64,000 bases of DNA from Methyloceanibacter methanicus (GTDB taxonomy: Bacteria; Pseudomonadota; Alphaproteobacteria; Rhizobiales; Methyloligellaceae). Within the stretch, counting starts at the first letter, position 1. The number at the start of each line of letters is the position of its first letter. This document shows, in pieces, positions 9,552-18,642 of this stretch. The stretch is taken from contig NZ_LPWG01000014.1 in NCBI RefSeq assembly GCF_001723285.1, positions 186,001 to 250,000 of the forward strand, written 5' to 3'. The notes beneath the pieces are model-generated. The model was not told where the DNA came from. It did no database searches and worked only from the letters and a program-made list of their open reading frames with translations. Made by a program: the position numbers and the translations under genes.

Positions 9552-10082
9552 ATGGATATCCCGCACATTTCGGTTGGCGACAATCCGCCCCACGAAGTCA
9601 ATGTGATCATCGAAATTCCGCAAGGCGGATCGCCGGTGAAATACGAAGTCGACAAGAAGTCCGGCGCGCTCTTCGTCGATCGCTTCCTGCACACGGCCAT
9701 GTTCTATCCGGCCAACTACGGGTTCATCCCGCACACGCTGTCGGAAGACGGCGATCCGGTGGACTGTATCGTGATCACGCCGACGCCGGTCGCCTCGGGC
9801 GCTGTCATCCGCGCACGGCCCGTCGGCGCGCTGCTGATGGAAGACGAAGCCGGGATCGACGAGAAGATCATCGCCGTCCCGATCGACGAACTGCATCCCT
9901 ACTACAAGCGCGTGACGAGCTACCGCGATCTTCCCGAAATTCTCGTCGAGCAGATCGGGCACTTCTTCGAGCACTACAAGGACCTGGAGCCCGGCAAATG
10001 GGTGAAGGTCGTGCGTTGGGCCGAGGTCGGCGAGGCCGGAGAGCTCATTCGCGCCGGCATCGAGCGGAACGGACAATCTTGA
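9552..10082 (+). CDS. ppa: Inorganic pyrophosphatase, family I
   Basis: The 176-residue protein has the family I signature [10 protein letters not shown] (about residues 65-74) with the three metal-binding Asp residues, the preceding [11 protein letters not shown], and [15 protein letters not shown] near the N-terminus. It hydrolyses PPi to two phosphates in the cytoplasm and pulls biosynthetic reactions forward. Length is normal for bacterial family I enzymes. GAGGAGG precedes the ATG at good spacing. Confidence 0.96.
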   Translation: MDIPHISVGDNPPHEVNVIIEIPQGGSPVKYEVDKKSGALFVDRFLHTAMFYPANYGFIPHTLSEDGDPVDCIVITPTPVASGAVIRARPVGALLMEDEAGIDEKIIAVPIDELHPYYKRVTSYRDLPEILVEQIGHFFEHYKDLEPGKWVKVVRWAEVGEAGELIRAGIERNGQS

Positions 10083-10182
10083 GGCACCCGAAGCGCTTGA
10101 TCCAGCTCAAGGCTCTCTCGTCCCAACCGGCGTTCAGTGAAGCCACGCGCGAAAACAATCCGCGCGGCCCAAGGGAACGCCC

Positions 10183-10434
10183 ATGACCGACCAAAGACCA
10201 GACCTCGCCGATTTCCATCGACAGGTCCTCATGGAGGACATGATGGAAACAGTCGGCGTGGCCCATTTCGACGTCGTCGACCTAGACGGCGGCAAGTCCT
10301 ACGTTCGCGCGCGCGTCAATTGCCACGCCTGCCGGAGCAAGGACGAGTGCCGCAAATGGCTCGCCGGCAACGCCGAAGGCGAACCGCAGTCCTTCTGCCC
10401 GAACGCGAACCTGTTTCAGGTGGTGAAGGGCTAG
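10183..10434 (+). CDS. DUF6455-type small Cys protein
   Basis: An 83-residue cytoplasmic protein with the pattern VNCHACRSKDECRKWL followed by FCPNA, i.e. CxxC, a further Cys and a late Cys, which is characteristic of the DUF6455 group of alphaproteobacteria. The four cysteines may bind metal or a cluster; the role is unknown. It lies 100 bp after ppa and is likely expressed on its own or from read-through. Confidence 0.7.
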   Translation: MTDQRPDLADFHRQVLMEDMMETVGVAHFDVVDLDGGKSYVRARVNCHACRSKDECRKWLAGNAEGEPQSFCPNANLFQVVKG

Positions 10435-10616
10435 GACGGAAGGCTCGGAGCGACGCGCCGAAGCGTCAAACGCACCGTCTGCCTCGCGCCGGCGCGCGGT
10501 CTTCTAGCGCGCGGTCCTTCCAATTCTCCGAAAACTTTCGTCCCGCGGAAACCACGCGGTGATGTCGCACCGCTAGGACTCCTCGCGGGCAGACGAATCT
10601 CGCAGAGCGCACAAGC

Positions 10617-11886
10617 ATGCATCTCGATTTGGTAACGATGTCGGCCGCCGATATAGCGGTGGCGCGGTCTTGGCTGGGATGTTGATCCTGACCTGGGGTC
10701 GCGACGGCTGGTCGCTGGAGACAGCGCCGTGCTTCGTCGGATCCTGGGGCATCGCGATCATCGTCTTCAGTGCCGGAGGCGCCGCGATGCTCGCCTCGGC
10801 GCTGATGGGAAGCGCCGGCGGGATCGTGCTCGGCGCCAGTCTCGTCGTTCTGGCAAGCGCATTGAGCTGGGACGCCGCGCGCCGCTTCGCGGGACGGGCT
10901 TCGTCACGGATCGGGATTGTGCTCGGTCCGGCCGGTTTTCTCCTCCTCGTCTACACGGGACTGGCATCGTCGCTGGACGAGCGCTTCGTCGCCGCTTGCT
11001 CGCTCCTCGCCGCTTATGGCGTTGCCACGGGACTGGAGCTCAGGCGGATGCCGGATGCCTCCCAGTCCTGGCCTGCCATCGCTCTGCTGTTCCTCGGCAG
11101 CGGGTCCTATCTCCTTTGGATCCCGGTTGCCGTCGCCTCGCCGCTGGGAACCGTCACCGCCGCACTGAACAACGATTGGCTCCCCTTTGTGGTGCTCGCC
11201 GCGACGTTGCTGCGCGTCGCCCTGGCGTTCGTGGTCCTATCCATGGCGAAGGAGCGCGACGAGGAGCAGCAGCGGCGCTATGCGCTCACGGACAGTCTCA
11301 CCGGATTGCCGAATCGAAGGGCCTTGTTCGAAGTGGCGGATTCGGTAGTGCAACGCCGAGTTCATGGCGGCGGGACCCCGGTCTCGCTTTTGATTATCGA
11401 TCTCGATTGCTTCAAGGAAACGAACGATACGTTCGGACATACGGTCGGAGACGAGGTCCTACGCCTCTTCGCCAAGATCGCGACCCGGACCTCAAGGTGA
11501 CCAATGTCGTTGGCCGTCTGGGCGGCGAGGAGTTCGCGGCCATCCTCCCGGGTGTCGATGCCGAAATGGCCGTCGAAGAGGCCGAAGCTCTGCGCGAGGC
11601 GTTCGCGAAGGAGGCGGAATTCGTGAACGGCCTTCCGGTTGGCGCGACTCTGAGCATCGGTGTCGCCGCCGACAACCAAGTCGACCCCGGCCTGACCAGC
11701 CTGTTTCGTCGGGCCGACGCGGCGCTCTACGCCGCCAAGAGTGCGGGACGGAACCGCGTGGTCTTCATCGGCGCGGACGACTGCACGGCGTTGCCTGCGC
11801 TGCCGGGCACGGTCCGCACCTCTCCCACGCGTGTGGACGATGAGCCAGTCTATCTGATGCAGTGCAAACAGGTCCCGTCCATGTGA
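10617..11886 (+). CDS. Membrane-bound diguanylate cyclase (GGDEF), two frame breaks
   Basis: The pieces MHLDLVTMSAADIAVARS (from ATG 10617), a multi-helix membrane region to about 11240, and a GGDEF domain read together as one protein of about 420 residues. The frame shifts near 10669 and again between 11481 and 11500; each is repaired by adding one base. The GGDEF domain starts ALTDSLTGLPNRRALF, contains IDLDCFKETNDTFGHTVGDEVL and the active-site GGEEF (in the third segment), so the protein should make cyclic di-GMP if intact. The RxxD inhibitory site just before GGEEF is not clear because the frame break is there. The C-terminal extension after the GGDEF domain is short. Confidence 0.75.
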
Positions 11887-12026
11887 CGCGCACACGGGGC
11901 GAGCCGGACGCGGGTCGGTCACGATAGGGCCGCCGACGAGATGTACCTTCCATTTCCGCAAGGCTAGAATGGTGGTGCTGGACGCCGCGGGCAAAGCGTG
12001 CCGCCAGATCGTGTTGGGAGGAGACC

Positions 12027-13584
12027 GTGTCCGCAGAGGCACCGGAGAGTGAGGCCAAGGAGATCGAGCTCAAGCTCGTCTTCGACCCCGAGCAGGCCGC
12101 GGCCTTGTGTGCGCATCCTCTCTTCGAGGCGGGCAGCGACACCGCTGTGGGTCCGCGCGTCCTCGAAAGGAAGGAGCGCGCGCTCATCTCCATCTATTAC
12201 GACACGCCGGACGATGTTTTGCGCAAAGCGGGCGTATTCCTGCGCGTGCGCAACACCGGCGCGGGCTTTGTCCAGACGATCAAGACCGCGCGCGCCGAGA
12301 GCGAGTTTCTGGAGCGGCGCGAGTGGGAATGCAAACTGCCGTCGGATGCCTTCGATCTATCCAGGGCGGAAGGGACCGCGCTCGCACCACTTCTAAGCGA
12401 TGCGGTACGGGCGGCGCTCGGGCCACGGTTCGAAACCCGGTTCGCGCGGCAAACTTACCTCATCGACGACGACGGGACCTTGGTCGAGGTCGCCGTCGAT
12501 CAAGGCGACATCGTCGCGGGGGACAAGAGCACCCGGGTCTGCGAGCTCGAGCTGGAGCTCAAATCCGGGAAAAGCGCCGCGTTGTTTTCGCTGGCGAAGC
12601 GTTTGGCCGAAACCGTGCCGTTGACCCTGAGCGTGAAGACCAAGGCGGAGCGCGGGTTCGATCTGCTCGACGGCGGCGAGCCCGAGTTCGAAAAGGCCCT
12701 GCCTGTTGAAATCGCGCCGGACGAGACCTGTGCGGACGCTTTCCGCATCGCCGCGCGCAACTGCCTGCGCCAGGTGCTGGTGAACCTGCCGGGTACGCGC
12801 GCCGGCCGTGCCGAGTCGCTGCATCAGATGCGCGTCGGCTCCGGCGCTTGCGGGCGGCGGTCACGCTCTTTGGTGACGTGGTCGACGGTCCCCACCGGGC
12901 GCAAGTCGCCACGGAGTTGAAATGGATCGCCGGTCAGCTCGGACCCGCCCGCGATCTCGACGTGTTCATCTCGGACATCGTCGAGCCCCATCGCGCGGAC
13001 TATCCGGACGATCCGGGCTGGAAGGCCGTCGAGGGACGCGTTCGCGCGCCCGGGAGGAGGCGTACAAGGCCGCCGTTGCGGCGACGGGCTCGGCGCGCTT
13101 CCGCCTCGCGTTGCTGGACGTCGGCGCCTGGATCGAGTTCGGCGATTGGACGGAGGACGGCAATCGCCTGGCCCGGGCGCCTGTCGAGGGCTACGCGTCG
13201 GCGAAACTTTCGCAACTGCGCCGCAGTGTCGTGAAGAACGGGAAGGACCTCCATAAGCTCAGCGTGCCCAAACGCCACCGGCTGCGCATTCTTGCAAAGC
13301 GTATGCGCTACGGAAGCGAGTTTTTCGGCGCGACGTTTCCGGGAAAGCGGAGCGCCAAGCGGTGCCAGAAATCGCTCGCGGCGCTCGAGGAGCTTCAGGA
13401 TTCGCTTGGCATGCTGAACGATATCGCCAACCGGCAGACCCTTTTCGATCTCGGCGAGGACGGTCCCGACCCGGCGACGCTGCCCATGCCGAAGGTCGGC
13501 CCGACCGAAGAGAAGTCGCTGATGAAGACGGCGAGGAACGCCTATGCGCGCTTCGCCAAAGTCGGACCGTTTTGGAGGGCGTAG
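12027..13584 (+). CDS. CYTH-CHAD domain protein, two frame breaks
   Basis: The N-terminal part begins EIELKLVFDPEQAAALC, the ExExK start of the CYTH (triphosphate tunnel) fold, with later ERKERALISIYYDTPD, ELELELKSG and KTKAERG. The C-terminal half is a CHAD domain: ESLHQMRVG then LRRLRAAVTLF, GPARDLDVF and KLSVPKRHRLRILAKRMRYGSEFF, rich in conserved His/Arg/Lys for polyphosphate binding. Frame changes near 12838 and 13049 each need one extra base. The family cleaves triphosphates or binds polyphosphate granules. A GTG start after GGGAGGAG was chosen. Confidence 0.8.
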
Positions 13585-13590
13585 CCGCCG

Positions 13591-13959
13591 TTATTCCGCC
13601 GGTGGCGGGGTGGTCGCGTTGTGGTTCTTCACGTCCCCGCGCATGCGCCGCGCGTGGTCTTCCAGTCGCCGTCCGGCAGCGTTGAACGCATCCCGCACGG
13701 CGACATAGACGTCCTCATGCGCGTGGTCGAGCGGCTTGGCCCGGTCCACGACCAGGTCCTTGCCGGGAACGCTGAGGTCGATGTGAACGCTATAGAGCTT
13801 GCCCTTGTGTTGGTGCCTGTGCGGCGCTTCGACGACAACGCTGCAACCGATGATGCGGTTGTAGAGTCGGCCGAGTTTGGCCGCTTTCTCACGGATTCGA
13901 GTCTCGACTGCAGGGGACGGATCCATGTTGCGGAAGCTGATATCCAAGGGAAAGTCCAT
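13591..13959 (-). CDS. Ribosome hibernation factor (HPF/RaiA family), short form
   Basis: The 122-residue protein begins MDFPLDISFRNMDPSPAVET and carries the beta-alpha-beta-beta-beta-alpha fold pattern with VHIDLSVPGKDLVVDR and DVYVAVRDAFNAAGRRLED, typical of HPF/YfiA proteins. It lacks the C-terminal dimerisation domain of long HPF, so it is the short form, which acts on the ribosome during slow growth. GGAGG precedes the ATG. It is divergent from the universal stress protein gene, and both suggest a stress or stationary-phase locus. Confidence 0.8.
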   Translation of the reverse strand: MDFPLDISFRNMDPSPAVETRIREKAAKLGRLYNRIIGCSVVVEAPHRHQHKGKLYSVHIDLSVPGKDLVVDRAKPLDHAHEDVYVAVRDAFNAAGRRLEDHARRMRGDVKNHNATTPPPAE

Positions 13960-14120
13960 AAAGTGCCTCCTAACTGCGTCTCAATTTCGCAAACAGCGTC
14001 CGTTATTCTGCGCCAAAATGTGGAGAAAAGGCGAGTGCCTTCTTTGCGTTGCGTCAAGGCGCCCCGGCGGGCCATAAGAGAGCCTGAAGGACGGACGAGA
14101 CAGGTTCTGGGAGGCGTTTC

Positions 14121-14945
14121 ATGAAACCGACAAGAGTACTGCTTCCCATCAACGCAAAAGGGACGACTTCGGCCTGTGCGGACGTGGCTTTCGGCCTCGC
14201 CCGGCGCTTCGAAGCCGAACTCGAAGTTCTGCATCCCTGTCCTCCGCCCTCCCAGCGGTTGCCTTACGCGACGGAGCTCAGCCCGATTTATTTCGAGGCC
14301 TATCTGGACGTCTCTCGAAAACAGGTCGCGTACGAGGAAAAAGAGGCCATCGCCTGGTTCGAGAAGGCCTCGGCCAATTGGGGCGAGGTGGAGTCGCAAT
14401 TGCTCACCGTCGAGGCCTGGTCGGGCCCGCCGTGGCCCAACGGGCCAAGACCGCGGATTGCGTGCTGCCGACCGTCACCGCGGCGGACGACGAGATGTTC
14501 GACGAAGGCGCGGGATGCCGCGCTGTTCTCATCGGGCCGGCCGGTGCTGTTCGTTCCCGACGAGGCGAGCGGTCATGTCGGGGAGACCGTCGTCATTGCC
14601 TGGAAGGACTCGGTCGAGTCGGCGCGCGCGGTCGCGGCCGCTGGCCCGTTTCTCGATGGCGCGCGGCGCGTCCGTCTGATCAGTCTCATCGAGGAAGGCG
14701 AACCCGAGGACGAGACGGCCGTGGCGATGGCCAACTATCTGACCGCGGCCTGCCTTCCGGTCGAGTTGAAATCCGTCGAGCTCGGCGACCGGGAGGTCGG
14801 CGATGCGATTCTCGAGGAAGCCGGTTCCGGTGTGCTGCTCGTCATGGGCGGCTACGGCCGCTGGCGCTGGCACGAATGGATCTTCGGCGGCGCCACGGAC
14901 CACGTCCTCCGGCACACCGACGTGGCCGTCCTGATGAGCCACTAG
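14121..14945 (+). CDS. Universal stress protein (UspA family), locally out of frame
   Basis: The frame starts MKPTRVLLPINAKGTTSACA and ends VLLVMGGYGRWRWHEWIFGG followed by VLRHTDVAVLMSH, the G-x(2)-G-x(9)-G(S/T)-like end of a Usp domain. The middle (14427-14508) is garbled in this frame, while the next frame reads AVAQRAKTADCVLPTV and DDEMFDE, as expected. One missing base near 14427 and two near 14508 would explain this. The protein is long enough for two Usp half-domains. It is probably a cytoplasmic stress protein; the ligand is unknown. Confidence 0.7.
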   Translation: MKPTRVLLPINAKGTTSACADVAFGLARRFEAELEVLHPCPPPSQRLPYATELSPIYFEAYLDVSRKQVAYEEKEAIAWFEKASANWGEVESQLLTVEAWSGPPWPNGPRPRIACCRPSPRRTTRCSTKARDAALFSSGRPVLFVPDEASGHVGETVVIAWKDSVESARAVAAAGPFLDGARRVRLISLIEEGEPEDETAVAMANYLTAACLPVELKSVELGDREVGDAILEEAGSGVLLVMGGYGRWRWHEWIFGGATDHVLRHTDVAVLMSH

Positions 14946-14959
14946 CCTGATGAGCCACT
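14930..14959 (+). repeat. Tandem duplication CCTGATGAGCCACT, period 16
   Basis: The 14-base word occurs at 14930-14943 and 14946-14959, spanning the stop codon of the universal stress protein gene. The second copy is outside the gene. Confidence 0.7.
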
Positions 14960-14991
14960 TGGGCGCATCCAGCCGCCCACCGGGCACGAAA

Positions 14992-15009
14992 AAGGGCGCG
15001 CGCGCCCTT
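14992..15009 (-). terminator. Palindromic terminator after the 15.1-15.5 kb gene
   Basis: AAGGGCGCG-CGCGCCCTT is a perfect 18-bp palindrome. On the minus strand it is followed by TTTC, fitting a rho-independent terminator for the repeat-protein gene; it could also serve the plus-strand gene. Confidence 0.55.
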
Positions 15010-15025
15010 CGGCATCGCGCACCCC

Positions 15026-15055
15026 AAGTCTTCTTAAGATCAAGTCTTCTTAAGA
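15026..15055 (+). repeat. Tandem duplication AAGTCTTCTTAAGA, period 16
   Basis: The 14-base word occurs at 15026-15039 and 15042-15055 in the short gap between convergent genes. Each copy contains the palindrome TCTTAAGA. Confidence 0.7.
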
Positions 15056-15074
15056 CCGAGAAGGGGAGGGCCGT

Positions 15075-15523
15075 CTACTGGCCGTCCTCGCCCATGCCCA
15101 TGGCGTCCTTGGTCATGTCCTTGCCCATGTCCACTGCGGCGTCGGAACCTTCCTTCGCCATGCCGGCCGCGCCTTCGACCAGCGCTTCGATATGCCGCCG
15201 GCCGCGTCGCCCATGCCCGTGGCGTCCTTGGTCATTTCCTTGCCCATGTCGACGGCGCCACGGCCTGCCTCCTTGGCCATGTCGGCGGCGCCTTCGACGG
15301 CACTCTCGGCAGCGCTCGTCGCGCCTTCGACGGCCTCTTCCGTCACGTCTCCAGCCGCGTCCGTGGCCTCGCCGGCGGCTTTGCCGGCGTCATCGGCTGC
15401 ATCGTCGCCGAGGCCCAGGGCACCCTTGATGCTGTCGAACCAGCTCTCCTCGGCGTGCGCCGTGCCGAGCCCCAACCCGATCGTCAAAGCCAGCACGATG
15501 CAGGCGTTCTTGGCAATATTCAT
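15075..15523 (-). CDS. Exported Ala/Gly-rich repeat protein, frame broken
   Basis: Starts MNIAKNACIVLALTIGLGLG with a signal peptide cut near AHA. The mature part is low in complexity (Ala, Gly, Asp, Glu) and contains a near-duplicate unit: VEGAADMAKEAGRGAVDMGK followed by EMTKDATGMG, then VEGAAGMAKEGSDAAVDMGK and DMTKDAMGMG. The second unit is out of frame with the first by one base near 15192; with that base restored the gene ends at the TAG at 15075-15077. No family is recognised. The amphipathic repeats with period about 11 recall proteins that coat surfaces or protect during drying, but that is inference. Confidence 0.6.
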
Positions 15524-15596
15524 TTGTTTTCGTCTCCCTGTTGTGAGGTCCCGTTGTGCCATTAGGGCTGACAATCCCGTTCAGTCGCACCTGTAG

Positions 15597-15630
15597 GGTG
15601 TGTGTGTGCCCGATGGCATCACACACCCCG
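15597..15630. other. GT-rich hairpin between the two repeat-protein genes
   Basis: GGGTGTGTG and CACACACCC are paired about 14 bp apart on the plus strand. There is no T-run, so it is a weak terminator candidate for the 15.7 kb gene or an RNA structure upstream of the 15.1 kb gene. Confidence 0.35.
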
Positions 15631-15658
15631 GTTGCGCTTTGCAAGGTGAATCGGCGCG

Positions 15659-16071
15659 CTAGTTGCCGCCGACCACGCCTTCGACGGCACCCTTGGTCAC
15701 CTTTGCGGCACCACCGACGATATCGGCGCGCCTCCAACCACGTTCTTGCCGGCCTTGACCGCGCCTTCGCCAACGCCCTTGGCAACGCCGACCGTGCCTT
15801 TCACGGCGCTCTTACCCATGTCGCCGGCACCCTTGACCGGAGCCGAGGGGATTTCCGCGGCGCCCTTGGCCATGCCGCCGACACCCTCGACGGCGCTCTT
15901 GCCCGCATCCACGGCGCCTTCGCCGGCACCCTTGGCCGCGCCGACCGTGCCTTGCGCCGCGCCGTCGGTTATTTCCTCAGCGCCTTCCTTCACGTCGCCG
16001 GCCTGTGCGGCGGTAACGCCCAAGACGAGCATCAGGGTCGCCGCCGCGCTGGTGATTTTCATACGAGTCAT
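15659..16071 (-). CDS. Exported Ala/Gly/Lys-rich repeat protein, frame broken
   Basis: MTRMKITSAAATLMLVLGVT begins a signal peptide ending AQA. The mature part has imperfect 11-residue units of the type KGAGEGAVDAGKSAVEGVGG, with Gly, Ala, Val and Lys at fixed places. Near 15722 the frame shifts; with one base added the protein continues DIVGGAAKVTKGAVEGVVGG and stops at 15659. It resembles its downstream neighbour in style and gene layout, so the two are probable paralogues. The 11-mer pattern recalls LEA-like or amphipathic surface proteins. No firm function can be given. Confidence 0.6.
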
Positions 16072-16280
16072 TGGTTTTCGCTCCTGTTGTGGCAGGCCAT
16101 CAGGGGCCAGTTCTGCCGTCTGGTTCCACCCGGCTCCATAGGGGAACCGGAGACGCTCTTTCCGCCGGGGCCGCTTGCGACGTCAACGCGTCACACTGTG
16201 TTCCGGCGGAATTGTCGCGGGACCTACGCCGAGAAAACGGCGAAATGGCGCTTGGGTTCCGAGCGCCTGGCGTACGCCGC

Positions 16281-16312
16281 AAAAAAAGGGAGCGGGTCCT
16301 GGACCCGCTCCC
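16281..16312 (-). terminator. Rho-independent terminator of the EF-hand gene
   Basis: On the minus strand GGGAGCGGGTCC and GGACCCGCTCCC form a near-perfect 12-bp stem, followed by seven T. It lies about 30 bp after the stop of the EF-hand gene. Confidence 0.9.
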
Positions 16313-16344
16313 ATCATGTCTTGGGGCTCAGGGGTGCCGTACGG

Positions 16345-16632
16345 CTAGTTCATGTCCTTGACGGTAGCGGCGTCGGCCTTGACCTCGCCCTTCGCACAAG
16401 CCGCGCTGAACTCGTCGGCATCGATCATGGCGTCCTTGTTGCTGTCGACCATCGTGAAGTTCAGCACATAGTCGGTGGCCTTGTCCTTCGAGAGCGTTTC
16501 TCCGTCCGGGGAAGCCATGCTCCAGGCCCGCTTGCAGGCGTCTGCATCCATCTTGTCGTCGGCATGGGCAGCGGCGAGGCCAAGTCCGAAGGTCAGAGCA
16601 ATCGCCGAGCACGTCAGTTTCACGAGCGTCAT
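16345..16632 (-). CDS. Small exported EF-hand protein
   Basis: A 95-residue protein with a signal peptide (MTLVKLTCSAIALTFGLGLA ending AHA). The mature domain of about 70 residues has one good EF-hand loop, DSNKDAMIDADEF, with Asp/Asn/Asp at loop positions 1, 3 and 5 and Glu at position 12. An earlier helix-loop region (SPDGETLSKDKATDYV) is degenerate. It has two Cys. It would bind Ca2+ or a similar ion in the periplasm. It is not lanmodulin: that family has several loops with Pro at position 2. It lies 570 bp from the methanol dehydrogenase regulators, divergently. Confidence 0.7.
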   Translation of the reverse strand: MTLVKLTCSAIALTFGLGLAAAHADDKMDADACKRAWSMASPDGETLSKDKATDYVLNFTMVDSNKDAMIDADEFSAACAKGEVKADAATVKDMN

Positions 16633-17205
16633 TGGTCGTACTCCTCTCTAGATAGGCTCAGGACCTCACAGGCCCTGCGGCCCGGTTGAAAATTCTGCAT
16701 TGTTATCGTTGTCGTGGCGTCATAGGCGCCTCGACCACCCGGACGATGGCGTCGGATTCATTAAGAGACGTTAACGGCCCGGTTCGCCTTGCGCGTGGAC
16801 AACGATTGGCCTTTGCGAGAGTTCCCTGAAATTCCGGGAAATTCGGAATCGCCCCAAGGGAAGCCTTGAGGGAACTGCAAGGACGCCGCTGGGACGCCGG
16901 GGTAGGTCTGAAGCGCCACCGAACCGGACAAACCGCGCCTCCGACATCGTTTTTCCCGGTCTTTGCCGGGATAATTCGGTAATGCTATTACCACGATTGG
17001 CATTGCTATTTGGCGACTTCGGGCGTGGACTGCGTTTGGCCTAACCGTGGAATCCCAATGCCTTACGCAATGCGCCCGCGGTAGAGCGCGATGTCCGGCA
17101 TATGTTTGCATAGACGTGGCCGATGAGTGCAGGCGTGCCCGATGACAAGCGACCCAGGTTCATTGCCTGCCTGCAAGGTCCGTTCGCTTTGGAGACGTTC
17201 TGAGA
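16633..17205. promoter_or_regulatory. Regulatory region before the sensor kinase gene
   Basis: About 570 bp without a gene between two divergent units. It contains TCCCGG-N6-CCGGGA (about 16954-16971), a perfect inverted repeat GGTAAT-GCT-ATTACC (16978-16992), and TTGGCA at 16997-17002 with a second TTGGC word at 17010. These lie about 200 bp before the kinase GTG start. They probably form a control region; the first part (16640-16940) shows nothing clear. Confidence 0.5.
16978..16992. promoter_or_regulatory. Inverted repeat GGTAAT-GCT-ATTACC
   Basis: A perfect 6-bp inverted repeat with a 3-bp centre, directly before the TTGGCA words at 16997-17014. It is a likely operator for the kinase/regulator operon. 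Confidence 0.45.
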
Positions 17206-18642
17206 GTGCTGCAGAAGCTCTGGTACGATCAGCCCGTTCGCACGCAACTCATTGTTGTCGTGGCGACAATCAATCTTATTGCGGCCCTGATCGCGGGCGC
17301 CGTGGCGATTTACAACACCCGTACGGCGACTAAGGTTGAAATGGATGCTTCGCTCGAAGTGGCCGAGCGTTTCGTCGACGTGACGCTCAGGGACCTTGCC
17401 GCGCAAGGCAAACTCGACACTCTCGACGATGAGTTGCCGCCGTTGTTGCGGCACTTGCGCCACGTCCGGATCATGTTCATGAGCAATTCTGGCCAGTTGG
17501 CGATCATTTCGCCCAAAGGGGAGGCCGGCGGGGTCAACCCATCGCACGCCCCCGAATGGTTCGTGTCGCTCGTCCATCCCGAGGTGGCACAGCGGAAGGT
17601 ACGGCTGCTGCCCGACGGGTCGCATCCCGTCATCATTCTCGGGGAACCGTCGGACGAAATCACCGAGGCCTGGCAGGACTTCCTGTCGCTCGCCGTGATC
17701 TGGATCGCAATCAACACGATCGTGCTCGTGGTGCTCTATATTGTCCTCGGGCGTATCCTCAATCCGATAGCGAGCTTGTCCAGAGGCATGCATCAGCTCG
17801 AAGGTGGCGAGTACGGAGCCCGGGTTCCGGGTTCGAAGGTCAAGGAACTGGCCGTCATCACGGATCGGTTCAACACGCTCGCGAGTGCGCTCGACGTGAC
17901 CCGAAAAGAGAACGAGGATCTTTACCGCCAGCTCATCAACGTTCAGGAAGCCGAGCGCCGCGAGATCGCCAACGAGCTTCACGACGAGGCGGGGCCTTGC
18001 CTTTTTGGCATCGCCGCGAATGCCTCGTCGATCCAGACCACGGCCGGCCAGTTGTCGGGCGAGCGTGCCGCGAGAATTGCCAACCGCGCCGGTGAAATTC
18101 TGTCGATCGCCGAGCGCCTGAAAGCCATGAATCGGGCGCTTCTGAAGAAGCTGCGCCCGGGTCCGCTCGGCCAGGTCAAACTGGCCGATCTCATCGTCGA
18201 GCTCACCGCAGGCCTCCAGGGCCGGCACCCCGATACGCAGGTTCACACAACCGTGCGGTCAATCGAGAAGTCCTACGGGGAGCCGGTCGACCTTGCGGTC
18301 TACCGCTGTATCCAGGAAGCGATCACCAATGCGATTCGCCACGGTCACGCGGAGAACGTCTACGTGGACCTCGACCAGCGGCACCGGGCAAATGGACGTG
18401 GTGGCGACCATAAGGAAGTTTGGCTGACGGTCTCGGACGACGGAAAAGGTATGCCAAAGGTCTCCAAGGGCTTCGGGCTCACAACCATGACGGAGCGCGT
18501 GCGGTCGGTCGGCGGTGAGTGCACCATCGAGAGCGTACCGTTCAAGGGCACGACCGTCAGGGTCGAAATTCCAATCAAGCAGACAAGAAAACAAACGACC
18601 GCGCGCGCGCAGGCGCCTCAATCGGTCAGGGAGCTAACATGA
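17206..18642 (+). CDS. NarL-type sensor histidine kinase of the methanol island
   Basis: 478 residues. A first helix at about 14-36, a periplasmic sensor region of about 120 residues, a second helix at about 161-182, a HAMP domain (GRILNPIASLSRGMHQLEGG), then a HisKA_3 dimerisation domain with the phospho-acceptor His in EIANELHDEAGPCLFGI (His259) and a C-terminal ATPase domain with the N box EAITNAIRHG and G box SDDGKGMPK. Its GTG start has GGAGA about 10 bp upstream. The stop overlaps the response regulator start (ATGA). By position it resembles the MoxY/MxaY kinases that control methanol dehydrogenase genes in Paracoccus and Methylobacterium. The ligand is unknown. Confidence 0.85.
   Translation: MLQKLWYDQPVRTQLIVVVATINLIAALIAGAVAIYNTRTATKVEMDASLEVAERFVDVTLRDLAAQGKLDTLDDELPPLLRHLRHVRIMFMSNSGQLAIISPKGEAGGVNPSHAPEWFVSLVHPEVAQRKVRLLPDGSHPVIILGEPSDEITEAWQDFLSLAVIWIAINTIVLVVLYIVLGRILNPIASLSRGMHQLEGGEYGARVPGSKVKELAVITDRFNTLASALDVTRKENEDLYRQLINVQEAERREIANELHDEAGPCLFGIAANASSIQTTAGQLSGERAARIANRAGEILSIAERLKAMNRALLKKLRPGPLGQVKLADLIVELTAGLQGRHPDTQVHTTVRSIEKSYGEPVDLAVYRCIQEAITNAIRHGHAENVYVDLDQRHRANGRGGDHKEVWLTVSDDGKGMPKVSKGFGLTTMTERVRSVGGECTIESVPFKGTTVRVEIPIKQTRKQTTARAQAPQSVRELT

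Noticed and set aside
15075-16071. Repeat-rich DNA at 15-16 kb as a CRISPR array or mobile element
   Set aside because: The repeats are in-frame coding repeats of exported proteins, without regular spacers, terminal inverted repeats or transposase.
16345-16632. EF-hand protein as lanmodulin
   Set aside because: Lanmodulin has several EF loops with Pro at loop position 2; here there is one good loop and no such Pro.
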